From positions 124,001 to 188,000 of the forward strand of contig CADBBH010000003.1 of the NCBI GenBank assembly GCA_902792905.1: a DNA stretch of 64,000 nucleotides, in the 5' to 3' direction. Position numbers and translations under genes: made by a program. The notes under the pieces are model-generated. The model was not told where the DNA came from. It was given only the letters and a program-made list of their open reading frames with translations, and made no database searches. This document shows positions 17,904-26,629 of this stretch, one piece after another. Origin of the DNA: Oscillospiraceae bacterium (GTDB lineage: Bacteria; Bacillota; Clostridia; Oscillospirales; Acutalibacteraceae). The stretch's first letter is position 1; each line of letters begins with the position of its first letter.

Positions 17904-20180
17904 ATGGATGCCAAAGCTCTCAACGAAATGAACCGACTCACTCTCATAGCGGAGCGTATCAAGGAGATGCGCGACATTCTCGGCTATACTCCCGAAGAGA
18001 TGGCCGAAAAGACCGAGGTTTCCCTCGACGAATACCTTGAATATGAGAAGGGTAAAACGGATATGCCGTTTACCTTCCTTCATAAGTGCTCAATCGCCCT
18101 TAAAATTCAGCTTACCGAGCTGCTTGAGGGCTCCTCCGCTCACCTTTCATCCTATACCGTAACCCGCAAGGGCAGAGGCGAAAATACCGCCGAGGAAGAC
18201 GGAATAATGATTCAGAATATGGCTCCGAATTTCAAGGAAAAAATCGGCGAGCCGTATTATGTGACCTATAAATATTCCGAAGAGCTCCAGAATAAGCCGA
18301 TTCATCTCACGAAGCACGACGGCCAGGAATTCGACTTCATCGTTTCGGGCTCACTGCTCGTTCAGATAGGCAAAAAGCAGGAGCTCCTTCATGAGGGCGA
18401 CAGCATTTTCTATAATTCCTCCACGCCTCACGGCATGATTGCCGTTGACGGTAAGGACTGCGTATTTATCGCGATGATTCTGCCCGGCGAAAAGAAGGCA
18501 AACGAAGAGGATTTCCGCCGCACCATCGCCGATACGCGCCCCACGACCGGTCTCATCGTTGACCATTACGCGAAATGCGAAGAGGATGAAAACGGTTCGC
18601 TTAAAAGTATTCATTTCGAGAACACCGAAAAATTCAATTTCGGCTATGATATAGTCGATAAAATCGCGAGAAAATACCCCGACAAGCTCGCGATGATTCA
18701 CCTCGACATCAATAAGACCGAGAGAAGATATACCTTCCGCCAGATTATGCAGGAGAGCGACAGAGTCGCGAATTACTTCGCCTCGCTCGGCATCAAGAAA
18801 GGCGACAGGGTAATGCTCGTCCTCAGGCGTCATTATCAGTTCTGGTTCGCGATGATTGCGCTTCATAAGATGGGCGCAGTCGCGATTCCCGCCACCTACC
18901 TTCTCAAGGATCACGATTTCATTTACAGATACAATGCCGCCCATGTAAACACGATAGTCTGCACCGCCTTCGGCGACACCTGCGAAATAGCCGAGAGAGC
19001 GGCGGCGGAGTGCCCGAGCGTCGTCAACAAGATTCTTGTCGGCGGCAAGCGCGAGGGCTGGCACGATTTCGATGAGGAATATCCGAGATTTTCCTCACAC
19101 TTCCCGAGAACCGATGATACCCCCGGCGGAGACGACACCGCGCTGATATTCTTCTCATCGGGAACTACCGGCAACCCCAAGATGGTCGAGCATAAGCATA
19201 CCTATCCTCTCGGCCACTTCGTGACTGCGAAATACTGGCACTGCTGCGAGCCCGACGGTCTGCATTTCACGATTTCAGATACGGGCTGGGGCAAGGCTCT
19301 CTGGGGCAAGCTCTACGGTCAGTGGATGTGCGAGGGAGCGGTATTCGTCTATGATTTTGACCGCTTCAATTCCGCAGACATCCTTCCGCTTTTCGCTCAG
19401 TATCAGATAAAGACCTTCTGCGCACCGCCCACGATGCTCAGAATGCTTATCAAGGAAGATATAACGAAATACGATTTCTCATCCGTCAAACATATGACAA
19501 CGGCAGGCGAGGCGCTCAATCCCGAGGTCGCCATCCAGTTCAAGAAGGCTACGGGTCTCGAGATAATGGAGGGCTTCGGCCAGACAGAGACTACGCTTGT
19601 TATCGGCAATCTCATCGGTTCGACGGTCCGCCACGGCTCAATGGGCAAAGCGTCACCGCAGTATGATGTTGATATAGTCGATCCCGACGGAAATCCCGTT
19701 GCTGACGGCGAGACAGGCGAAATCGTTATCAGAATCGACAAGGGAGATCCTGTCGGCCTCTTCAAGCAGTATATCGATGAGGAAGAGAAGAATATCGAGT
19801 GCCGCAGGCAGAATATGTATCATACAGGCGACACCGCCTGGCGCGATGAGGACGGAAACTTCTGGTATGTCGGCAGAGTCGATGACGTCATCAAGTCCTC
19901 GGGCTACCGCATAGGGCCGTTCGAAATCGAAAGCGTAATTATGGAGCTTCCCTATGTCCTTGAATGCGGCGTTTCCGCAGCTCCCGATGAAATCAGGGGT
20001 CAGATAGTCAAGGCGAGTATAGTGCTGACCAAAGGTACCGTCGGCACGGAAGAGCTCAAAAAGGAAATCCAGAATTATGTCAAGGAGCATACCGCTCCAT
20101 ATAAATACCCTAGACTGGTTGTATTCCGCGATGATTTACCCAAGACAATAAGCGGTAAAATCATAAGAAATCAGCTGTAA
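17904..20180 (+). CDS. XRE-cupin-acyl-CoA synthetase fusion (Ile unit)
   Basis: 758 residues. Order: XRE-type helix-turn-helix (~12-70), cupin_2 barrel (~105-182; HDGQEFDFIVSG, GDSIFYNSSTPHGM), and a complete AMP-dependent ligase (~235-758) with FFSSGTTGNPKM (~417), SDTGWGKALWGKLYGQW, GQTET, GRVDDVIKSSGYRIG and the lysine of ISGKIIRNQL. The ligase half resembles the medium/short-chain ACSM type. XRE-cupin is a layout normally found in stand-alone small-molecule-responsive repressors, so here a regulator appears welded to an enzyme. Under an Ile T-box the inferred substrate is 2-methylbutyrate. The ATG at 17904 is preceded by AAAGGAG and lies after the T-box terminator. Longer in-frame openings run through the riboswitch and are rejected. 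No terminator is seen before the next promoter. Confidence 0.9.
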   Translation: MDAKALNEMNRLTLIAERIKEMRDILGYTPEEMAEKTEVSLDEYLEYEKGKTDMPFTFLHKCSIALKIQLTELLEGSSAHLSSYTVTRKGRGENTAEEDGIMIQNMAPNFKEKIGEPYYVTYKYSEELQNKPIHLTKHDGQEFDFIVSGSLLVQIGKKQELLHEGDSIFYNSSTPHGMIAVDGKDCVFIAMILPGEKKANEEDFRRTIADTRPTTGLIVDHYAKCEEDENGSLKSIHFENTEKFNFGYDIVDKIARKYPDKLAMIHLDINKTERRYTFRQIMQESDRVANYFASLGIKKGDRVMLVLRRHYQFWFAMIALHKMGAVAIPATYLLKDHDFIYRYNAAHVNTIVCTAFGDTCEIAERAAAECPSVVNKILVGGKREGWHDFDEEYPRFSSHFPRTDDTPGGDDTALIFFSSGTTGNPKMVEHKHTYPLGHFVTAKYWHCCEPDGLHFTISDTGWGKALWGKLYGQWMCEGAVFVYDFDRFNSADILPLFAQYQIKTFCAPPTMLRMLIKEDITKYDFSSVKHMTTAGEALNPEVAIQFKKATGLEIMEGFGQTETTLVIGNLIGSTVRHGSMGKASPQYDVDIVDPDGNPVADGETGEIVIRIDKGDPVGLFKQYIDEEEKNIECRRQNMYHTGDTAWRDEDGNFWYVGRVDDVIKSSGYRIGPFEIESVIMELPYVLECGVSAAPDEIRGQIVKASIVLTKGTVGTEELKKEIQNYVKEHTAPYKYPRLVVFRDDLPKTISGKIIRNQL

Positions 20181-20215
20181 TTGTCAATAATACCTAAAAA
20201 TTCAAAAATTTTGTA

Positions 20216-20244
20216 TTGACAATTCACAAAAGTTGTTTTATTAT
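20216..20244 (+). promoter_or_regulatory. Sigma-A promoter of the valine T-box unit
   Basis: TTGACA (20216-20221), 17-base spacer, TATTAT (20239-20244). Confidence 0.8.
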
Positions 20245-20250
20245 ATTTTA

Positions 20251-20496
20251 TACTTATAAAGGCTGTGACGAAGAGGGATTATATCCTATGCCTTCAGAGA
20301 GGCGGCGTATGGTGCGAGCCGCCGGCGGATGATATGAATCTGTAGCTTCCGAGCCGGGAGGAAGAAAGCGCTTTTGCAAGTAGAACCTCCCCGTAAAGCT
20401 GCGTTAAAGTATTCGAGAGGCGTTTTATGCGCAATTTGAGTGGTACCGCGGGAAATGTATCCCGTCTCAAGTTTATCTTGGGACGGGATTTTTTAT
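20251..20496 (+). promoter_or_regulatory. T-box riboswitch, specifier read as GTA (Val)
   Basis: Stem I starts GACGAAGAGG and carries AGAGAGGCGGC with the distal loop GGTGCGA closed by GCCGCC. The T-box is GAGTGGTACCGCGG (20438-20451). The terminator is CCCGTCTCAAG/CTTGGGACGGG then TTTTTT. GAAG pairs with CTTC (20346-20349), and the codon before it plus one base is GTA (20342-20344). ATC also occurs four bases further upstream (20338-20340), but it does not fit the spacing seen in the other leaders. TGGT implies discriminator A, as in tRNA-Val. Confidence 0.88.
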
Positions 20497-20528
20497 TCTT
20501 TTCATATACCATCTGAACGGGGGTAATT

Positions 20529-22817
20529 ATGGAACTTACAAATCTTGACACACGAATAAAGGAGATGGCTGCCCGAATAAGGGAGCTTCGCGAGGTGGAG
20601 GGAATCTCCGCCGAGACGATGGCTGAGAAAACGGGCGTTTCAGTAGAGGAATACCTTGCCTGCGAAAACGGCGAGAGCGATCTGAATTTCGCTTTCCTCT
20701 ATAAATGCGCCGCGGCTTTTTCGGTTGACGTAACCAACCTTATTGAAGGCCATACCCCGAAGCTTTATTCCTACTTTGTCAACCGCAAGGGCGACGCTCC
20801 GAAAATTTCGGACGCTCACGGTATGACCTACTATAATATGGCCTATGCCTTCAGGAACAGAATTTCCGAGCCGCTTTTCGTCGTCAGCAAATATGACGAA
20901 GAGGCGCAGCACAAGGCGATTGAGCTTACGAGCCACAGCGGCCAGGAGCTTGATATTGTCGTTGACGGCTATCTCTGCGTTCAGGTCGGCGAGCATAAGG
21001 AAACTCTCGGCCCCGGCGACAGCATTTATTATGATTCGGGCACTCCTCACGGAATGATTGCGGTCAACGGAGCGGATTGCTCATTCTACGCAATAGTCCT
21101 CAATCCGACCGGCGAACCGATTCCCGAGCTTGTTGCCGCTAAGAAGGTCGATGCTCCCCCGAAGGGCCATATCCGCGACACCAAAGACAGAGTCTATAAG
21201 AGATATATCGAAACCGAAGAGGATGAGAACGGAACTCCGCTCTCGGTGAAATTCAAAAACGAGGAAAAATTCAATTTCGCATTTGATATCATCGACGAGA
21301 TTGCGAATAAGGATCCCGAAAAAATCGCTCTTCACTATGTTTCAAACGATAAGGAATACAGAGCTTTCACTTTCAAGGAGATAAAGCAGAATTCTAACCG
21401 CTGTGCCAACTATTTCAAGAGTCTCGGCATAAAGAAGGGCGACAGAGTGATGCTCGTTCTCAAGCGCCATTACCAGTTCTGGTTTGCGATTCTCGGTCTC
21501 CACAAGCTCGGTGCCATTCCGATCCCGGCCACAAATCAGCTTCTCGTTCACGATTTTGAATACAGATTCAAGGCGGCGAATATTACCTCGATAATCTGCA
21601 CTGCGGACGGCGAGGTCTGCGACAATGTTGACGAGGCCCTCAAGAATTATGACGGCATGGTCAATAAAATGATAGTCAACGGCTCGCGCGAGGGATGGAG
21701 AAGCTTCAACGAAGAATACCTGATGTATTCAAGCCATTATCCGCGCCCGGCGGATGCTCCCTGCGGCAAGGATTATATGCTGATGTATTTCACATCCGGC
21801 ACTTCGGGCTATCCCAAAATCGCGACTCACAATTATCTCTATCCGCTCGGACAGTTCCACACCGCGAAATACTGGCACGATGTCGATCCCGAAGGAATTC
21901 ACTTCTCGATTTCCGATACCGGCTGGGCAAAGGCGGCCTGGGGCAAGCTCTACGGCCAGTGGATGTGCGAAACATCGCTCTTTGTCTATGACTTTGACCG
22001 CTTCCATGCGGAGGACGTGCTCCCGATGTTCGCGAAATACAATATCACCACCTTCTGCGCTCCGCCGACAATTCTCAGAATGCTAATCAAGCAGGATATA
22101 ACCCACTACGATTTATCCTCAATCCAGCATATGACGACGGCGGGCGAGGCGCTCAACCCCGAGGTTTACAAGCAGTTCGAAAAGGCGACGGGCCTTCAGA
22201 TTCTCGAGGGCTTTGGCCAGACGGAAACCCCCGTTCTGCTCGCAAACTTCAGAGGAGCGGACCACAAGGTCGGCTCGATGGGCAAGGCGGCCCCGCACCT
22301 GAATATCAAACTTCTCGACTCCGACGGTAAACCCGTTCCCCCGGGCGAGACAGGCGAAATCTGCATAGACATCAGCAACGGCATCCCCTACGGCATCGCG
22401 GTCTGCTACTTCGGCTCCGAGGATAAAACTCAGGAGACCTGGTGCAACGGCTGGTATCATACCGGCGACACGGCCTGGATGGATGAGGACGGCTTCTTCT
22501 GGTATGTCGGCAGGGTTGACGATGTCATCAAGTCCTCCGGCTACCGCATCGGCCCCTTCGAGATTGAGAGCGTCATCATGGAGCTTCCCTATGTTCTCGA
22601 ATGCGGCGTTTCCCCCGCTCCCGATCCGGTCAGAGGCCAGATTGTCAAGGCGAGCATCGTGCTCACCAAGGGCACCGAGGGCACCGAGGAGCTCAAGAAG
22701 GAAATTCAGAACTACGTCAAGGTTCATACCGCTCCTTATAAGTATCCCCGCCTTGTCGTTTTCAGGGATGAGCTTCCCAAGACGACCAGCGGCAAGATTA
22801 TGAGAAATCAATTATAA
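20529..22817 (+). CDS. XRE-cupin-acyl-CoA synthetase fusion (Val unit)
   Basis: 762 residues and a close paralogue of the Ile-unit fusion. XRE domain (~12-72), cupin (~107-185; HSGQELDIVVDG, GDSIYYDSGTPHGM), then AMP-dependent ligase with YFTSGTSGYPKI (~418), SDTGWAKAAWGKLYGQW, GQTETP, GRVDDVIKSSGYRIG and TSGKIMRNQL. The last ~85 residues differ from the Ile paralogue at only about eight positions. Under a Val T-box the likely acid is isobutyrate (inference). It heads an operon: the aminotransferase, ATPase and oxidoreductase genes follow without an intervening terminator. Start at 20529 is close behind the T-box terminator and has a GGGGG ribosome site. Confidence 0.9.
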   Translation: MELTNLDTRIKEMAARIRELREVEGISAETMAEKTGVSVEEYLACENGESDLNFAFLYKCAAAFSVDVTNLIEGHTPKLYSYFVNRKGDAPKISDAHGMTYYNMAYAFRNRISEPLFVVSKYDEEAQHKAIELTSHSGQELDIVVDGYLCVQVGEHKETLGPGDSIYYDSGTPHGMIAVNGADCSFYAIVLNPTGEPIPELVAAKKVDAPPKGHIRDTKDRVYKRYIETEEDENGTPLSVKFKNEEKFNFAFDIIDEIANKDPEKIALHYVSNDKEYRAFTFKEIKQNSNRCANYFKSLGIKKGDRVMLVLKRHYQFWFAILGLHKLGAIPIPATNQLLVHDFEYRFKAANITSIICTADGEVCDNVDEALKNYDGMVNKMIVNGSREGWRSFNEEYLMYSSHYPRPADAPCGKDYMLMYFTSGTSGYPKIATHNYLYPLGQFHTAKYWHDVDPEGIHFSISDTGWAKAAWGKLYGQWMCETSLFVYDFDRFHAEDVLPMFAKYNITTFCAPPTILRMLIKQDITHYDLSSIQHMTTAGEALNPEVYKQFEKATGLQILEGFGQTETPVLLANFRGADHKVGSMGKAAPHLNIKLLDSDGKPVPPGETGEICIDISNGIPYGIAVCYFGSEDKTQETWCNGWYHTGDTAWMDEDGFFWYVGRVDDVIKSSGYRIGPFEIESVIMELPYVLECGVSPAPDPVRGQIVKASIVLTKGTEGTEELKKEIQNYVKVHTAPYKYPRLVVFRDELPKTTSGKIMRNQL

Positions 22818-22844
22818 TTTTCACATATTGAAAGGATGACGACA

Positions 22845-23918
22845 ATGGATATGGAAATCAAAATCACAAAGACAACTTCCCCCAAGGCTAAGCCCGCAGA
22901 TGAATCGAAACTCGGCTTCGGCAAAGTATTTACCGACCATATGTTCGTAATGGACTACTCCGCCGACCAGGGCTGGCACGATGCAAGAATCGTACCTTTC
23001 GACTATCTTCCGATTCACCCCGCAGCAAGCGTTCTCCACTACGGCACCGAGATTTTTGAAGGTCTCAAGGCCTACAGAACGGTCAACGGCGATATCGCCC
23101 TCTTCCGTCCTATCGAAAACATCAGAAGAATGAATAATTCAGCAGAGCGTCTCTGCCTGCCCCAGATTGATGAGGATTTCGCTCTCAAGATTTTCGACAC
23201 TCTCGTTGAGCTTGAGAAGGACTGGGTTCCCCATTCCGAAGGCACCTCGCTCTATATCAGACCCTTTATGATCGGCAATGACGAGAATCTTGGCGTTCAC
23301 GCGGTTCACAACGCAAAGTACGTTGTAATTCTCTCTCCCTCGGGCGCATACTACGCAGAGGGCATCAACCCCGTTAAAATCGCTATCGAGGCAGAGGATG
23401 TCAGAGCGGTCAGAGGCGGCACCGGCTACGCAAAGTGCGGCGGCAACTACGCAGCTTCCCTTCGCGCGGGTCAGAAGGCAGAGGAGAAGGGATTCACCCA
23501 GGTTCTCTGGCTTGACGGCGTTGAGAGGAAATATATCGAAGAGGTCGGTTCAATGAACGTTATGTTCAAGATCGGCGGCGAAATCGTTACCCCGAAGCTT
23601 ACCGGCTCCGTTCTTCCCGGCATCACCAGAAAATCCTGCTGCGAGCTTCTCAGAGACAAGGGCTACACCGTTTCCGAGCGTCTGCTCTCCATCGACGAGC
23701 TTGAAGACGCTGCGAGACAGGGTACTCTCGAAGAGGCGTGGGGCACCGGCACAGCCGCCGTTGTCTCCCCAATCGGCTGGCTCAGCTACAAGGACGACGA
23801 ATTCGAAATCAGCAACGGCAAAATCGGCGATGTCACCCAGATGCTCTATGATGAACTCACCGGCATCCAGTGGGGCAAGCTCGAGGATAAATACGGCTGG
23901 ATTCACAAGGTATGCTGA
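22845..23918 (+). CDS. ilvE: Branched-chain amino acid aminotransferase
   Basis: 357 residues, fold-type IV PLP aminotransferase of the longer, eukaryote-like BCAT type. Landmarks are LHYGTEIFEGLKAYR, YIRPFMIG, the PLP lysine K197 in GTGYAKCGGNYAASL, and EEAWGTGTAAVVSPIGW. It interconverts 2-oxoisovalerate, 2-oxoisocaproate and 2-oxo-3-methylvalerate with Val, Leu and Ile using glutamate. Second gene of the Val T-box operon, so it should be raised on valine starvation, which supports the biosynthetic direction. The ATG at 22845 has AAAGG nine bases upstream. An ATG at 22836 abuts the ribosome site and is less likely. The gene overlaps the next by 7 bases. Confidence 0.93.
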   Translation: MDMEIKITKTTSPKAKPADESKLGFGKVFTDHMFVMDYSADQGWHDARIVPFDYLPIHPAASVLHYGTEIFEGLKAYRTVNGDIALFRPIENIRRMNNSAERLCLPQIDEDFALKIFDTLVELEKDWVPHSEGTSLYIRPFMIGNDENLGVHAVHNAKYVVILSPSGAYYAEGINPVKIAIEAEDVRAVRGGTGYAKCGGNYAASLRAGQKAEEKGFTQVLWLDGVERKYIEEVGSMNVMFKIGGEIVTPKLTGSVLPGITRKSCCELLRDKGYTVSERLLSIDELEDAARQGTLEEAWGTGTAAVVSPIGWLSYKDDEFEISNGKIGDVTQMLYDELTGIQWGKLEDKYGWIHKVC

Positions 23919-24580
23919 ATCTGACTCCCAAAAGAGTAACTCTTTTCTGCGGCCACTACGGCACGGGCAAGACCAACGCCGCGGTAAACTACGCGTTTTT
24001 TCTTAAACGCGCTCTCGGCAAAAATGTAAAAATAGCGGATATGGATATAGTCAATCCGTATTTCCGCACCAAGGACAGCGAAAAGGAGCTCGGCGAAGCG
24101 GGAATTGAACTGATTTCCCCGCATTACGCGAATACGAATGTCGATCTGCCCGCTCTCCCGCAGGAGCTTTACGGTCTGTTTGAATTCAGGGATTCTTATG
24201 CCGTGCTCGATATAGGCGGCGATGACAGAGGTGCTTACGCGCTCGGCAGATTCGTGCCGCTGATTCTTGAGGAAAATGATTACGACAACTTTTTCGTCGC
24301 GAATTTTTACAGACCTCTGACCGCGAATGCCGCCGACGCCTTCGAAGTGATGAAGGAAATAGAGGTAGCGGGCAAGGTTCCGTTTACCGGAATTGTCAAT
24401 AATTCGAATCTCGGCGACGAGACGACGGCGCAGGATATTTTAAAAAAGATTCCGCTTGCCGAAGAACTCGCCTCAATGAGCGGTTTACCCGTAGTGATGA
24501 CCTCGGCAAAGAGAAGTATTGCGGAAAATCTCGGCATCGGGAACATTCTTCCGCTTGATTTACAGGCAAAATACTATTGA
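23912..24580 (+). CDS. MinD/ParA-like P-loop ATPase in the oxidoreductase operon
   Basis: 222 residues. The N-terminal P-loop FCGHYGTGKTN (12-22) is followed by VKIADMDIVNPYFRTKDSE and YAVLDIGGDDRGAY, which fit the SIMIBI/MinD-ParA class. No DNA-binding or membrane-targeting helix is obvious. It overlaps the aminotransferase gene by 7 bases and precedes the ferredoxin subunit gene, so it should be made together with the oxidoreductase. A role in iron-sulfur cluster insertion or assembly of the oxidoreductase is possible, as for other MinD-like ATPases such as the Nbp35/ApbC group. I see no CxxC cluster motif to prove it. Confidence 0.75.
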   Translation: MLNLTPKRVTLFCGHYGTGKTNAAVNYAFFLKRALGKNVKIADMDIVNPYFRTKDSEKELGEAGIELISPHYANTNVDLPALPQELYGLFEFRDSYAVLDIGGDDRGAYALGRFVPLILEENDYDNFFVANFYRPLTANAADAFEVMKEIEVAGKVPFTGIVNNSNLGDETTAQDILKKIPLAEELASMSGLPVVMTSAKRSIAENLGIGNILPLDLQAKYY

Positions 24581-24595
24581 GAAAGGAATGTTTAT

Positions 24596-24802
24596 ATGCC
24601 TAAAGTAACCTTTGATACGGATATGTGCAAGGGCTGCGGACTCTGTGTCAGCGCCTGCCCGAAGCATATTCTTGTTATCGCCAGGGATAAAATAAATAAA
24701 AAGGGACATTCCCCCGCCGAAATGACAGATCAGTCTCAGTGCATCGGCTGCGCCTTCTGCGCGACCATGTGCCCCGACTGCGTCATAACGGTAGAGAAGT
24801 GA
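24596..24802 (+). CDS. 2-oxoacid:ferredoxin oxidoreductase, ferredoxin-like delta subunit
   Basis: 68 residues with two 4Fe-4S motifs: CKGCGLCVSACP (~11-22) and CIGCAFCATMCP (~49-60). It is the electron-transfer subunit of the four-subunit oxidoreductase encoded directly after it, passing electrons between the TPP/Fe-S centre and external ferredoxin. Ribosome site GAAAGGA; 9 bases separate it from the alpha-subunit gene. The order delta-alpha-beta-gamma is common for VOR/KOR-type complexes. Confidence 0.93.
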   Translation: MPKVTFDTDMCKGCGLCVSACPKHILVIARDKINKKGHSPAEMTDQSQCIGCAFCATMCPDCVITVEK

Positions 24803-24811
24803 GGTGCAGAC

Positions 24812-25876
24812 ATGGCTGAAAAAGTTCTTATGAAAGGTAATGAGGCAATAGCCGAAGCCGCAATCAGAGCCGGCTGTCTCCATTACTTCGGATATCCCAT
24901 CACCCCGCAGACCGAACTCGCGGCTTATATGGCAAAGAGAATGCCCAAAATTGAGGGCGGAGTCTTCCTTCAGGCAGAGAGCGAAATTGCTGCTATCAAT
25001 ATGGTTTACGGCGTCGCCTCCACCGGCAAGAGAGTTATGACCTCGTCATCGAGCCCCGGAGTTTCCCTCAAGCAGGAGGGTATCTCCTATATCGCGGGCG
25101 CGGATCTTCCCGCCCTGATAGTCAACGTTCAGAGAGGCGGCCCCGGTCTCGGCGGCATCCAGCCCTCCCAGTCCGATTATTTCCAGGCGACCAAGGGCGG
25201 CGGCCACGGCGACTATCATCTGATAGTTCTCACCCCCGCTTCGGTTCAGGAAATGGCTGACCTCACAGGCCTTGCATTTGACCTCGCGGATAAATACCGT
25301 ATGCCCGCAATGCTTCTTGCGGACGGCACTATGGGCCAGATGATGGAGCCTGTTGAGCTTCCCGAAACCGCACCCGAAATGATTGAAAAACCCTGGGCGG
25401 TCACCGGAACTCAGATGAAGAGAAAGCACAATATCATCAACTCCCTCTACCTCGTTCCCGATGAGCTCGAGAAGATGAATTTCGAGCGCTATGAGAGATA
25501 TAAACAGGTAGAGGCAAATGAAACAAGATACGAAGAATACATGATGGACGACGCTGAAATCTGCGTAGTCGCATTCGGTATCGCCGCGCGCGTTTCGAGA
25601 AACGCGGTTGTCGAGGCGAGAAAGCAGGGCATAAAGGCCGGCCTTATCAGACCGATTACCATCTGGCCCTTCCCGAAAGAGGCGATTGCCAGGGCGGCGA
25701 CTCACTGCAAAGAAATCATCTCCGTTGAGCTTTCAATGGGTCAGATGATTGAGGATATCGCGCTCTCCGCTCAGTGCAAGGTTCCCGTAACCCTCTGCAA
25801 CAGAGCCGGCGGCATGATTCCTTCGCCCGATCAGGTCTTCGACGCAATCAAAAAAGCTGCAGGAGGTAATGAATAA
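24812..25876 (+). CDS. vorB: 2-oxoacid:ferredoxin oxidoreductase alpha subunit (VorB-like)
   Basis: 354 residues, the usual length of VorB/KorA alpha subunits. It begins LMKGNEAIAEAAIRAGC and contains FGYPITPQTELAAYM, TSSSSPGVSLKQEGISYIAG and the C-terminal IRPITIWPFPKEAI domain. The complex interconverts a 2-oxoacid plus CoA with acyl-CoA, CO2 and reduced ferredoxin. Sequence alone cannot separate branched-chain (VOR) from 2-oxoglutarate (KOR) enzymes. The BCAT, the acyl-CoA ligases and the Val T-box favour branched-chain substrates, run reductively. The stop overlaps the beta start (TAATG). Confidence 0.88.
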   Translation: MAEKVLMKGNEAIAEAAIRAGCLHYFGYPITPQTELAAYMAKRMPKIEGGVFLQAESEIAAINMVYGVASTGKRVMTSSSSPGVSLKQEGISYIAGADLPALIVNVQRGGPGLGGIQPSQSDYFQATKGGGHGDYHLIVLTPASVQEMADLTGLAFDLADKYRMPAMLLADGTMGQMMEPVELPETAPEMIEKPWAVTGTQMKRKHNIINSLYLVPDELEKMNFERYERYKQVEANETRYEEYMMDDAEICVVAFGIAARVSRNAVVEARKQGIKAGLIRPITIWPFPKEAIARAATHCKEIISVELSMGQMIEDIALSAQCKVPVTLCNRAGGMIPSPDQVFDAIKKAAGGNE

Positions 25877-26628
25877 TGGCTGTCGTATTTGAAAAACCCA
25901 AATCACTCACCGATGCGCCGCTCCATTACTGCCCCGGCTGCACTCACGGAATAATCCACCGTCTCGTTGCTCAGGCGATTGACGAACTCGGTATCGAAGG
26001 CAGAACAATCGGCGTCGCGCCGGTCGGCTGCGCGGTTATGGCATATAATTATTTCAGCTGCGATATGGTTGAAGCCGCCCACGGCAGAGCCCCCGCAGTT
26101 GCGACAGGTCTCAAGAGAAGTCTGCCCGAAAATATCATCTTCACATATCAGGGCGACGGCGACCTCGCTTCAATCGGTATGGCGGAGACGGTCCATTCCG
26201 CAACCAGAAACGAGAATATCACAATCATTTTCGTAAACAATGCGATTTACGGTATGACAGGCGGCCAGATGGCCCCGACTTCTCTTCCCGGTCAGGTCAC
26301 CCAGACCTCGCCTTACGGCAGAGATGTCACCACCGCCGGCTTCCCGATCAGAATCTGCGAACTCCTTTCCACTCTTGACGGACCCGAATACATCGAGAGA
26401 GTTGCTGTCAACAATGTAAAGAATATAAAGCAGGCACAGAAGGCAATCAAGAAGGCGTTTGAGAATCAGGTCAACGGCAAGGGATTTTCGCTTGTAGAAG
26501 TTGTTTCTTCCTGCCCGACCAACTGGGGAATGACTCCCGATGACGCTCTCAGATGGATTGACGAGAAAATGATTCCCTATTATCCTCTCGGCGTTTATAA
26601 AGACAGAAGCGCAAAGGAGGGCGAATAA
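25876..26628 (+). CDS. 2-oxoacid:ferredoxin oxidoreductase beta subunit (TPP-binding)
   Basis: 250 residues. The thiamine-diphosphate motif runs from GDGDLASIGMAE to NNAIYGMTGGQM. The N-terminal CPGCTHG (19-25) is the conserved Cys pair of this subunit. It binds TPP and Mg2+ and performs the acyl transfer chemistry with the alpha subunit. It overlaps the alpha gene by one base and is followed by the gamma gene after one base, so the stoichiometry is likely held by translational coupling. Confidence 0.93.
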   Translation: MAVVFEKPKSLTDAPLHYCPGCTHGIIHRLVAQAIDELGIEGRTIGVAPVGCAVMAYNYFSCDMVEAAHGRAPAVATGLKRSLPENIIFTYQGDGDLASIGMAETVHSATRNENITIIFVNNAIYGMTGGQMAPTSLPGQVTQTSPYGRDVTTAGFPIRICELLSTLDGPEYIERVAVNNVKNIKQAQKAIKKAFENQVNGKGFSLVEVVSSCPTNWGMTPDDALRWIDEKMIPYYPLGVYKDRSAKEGE

Positions 26629-26629
26629 T

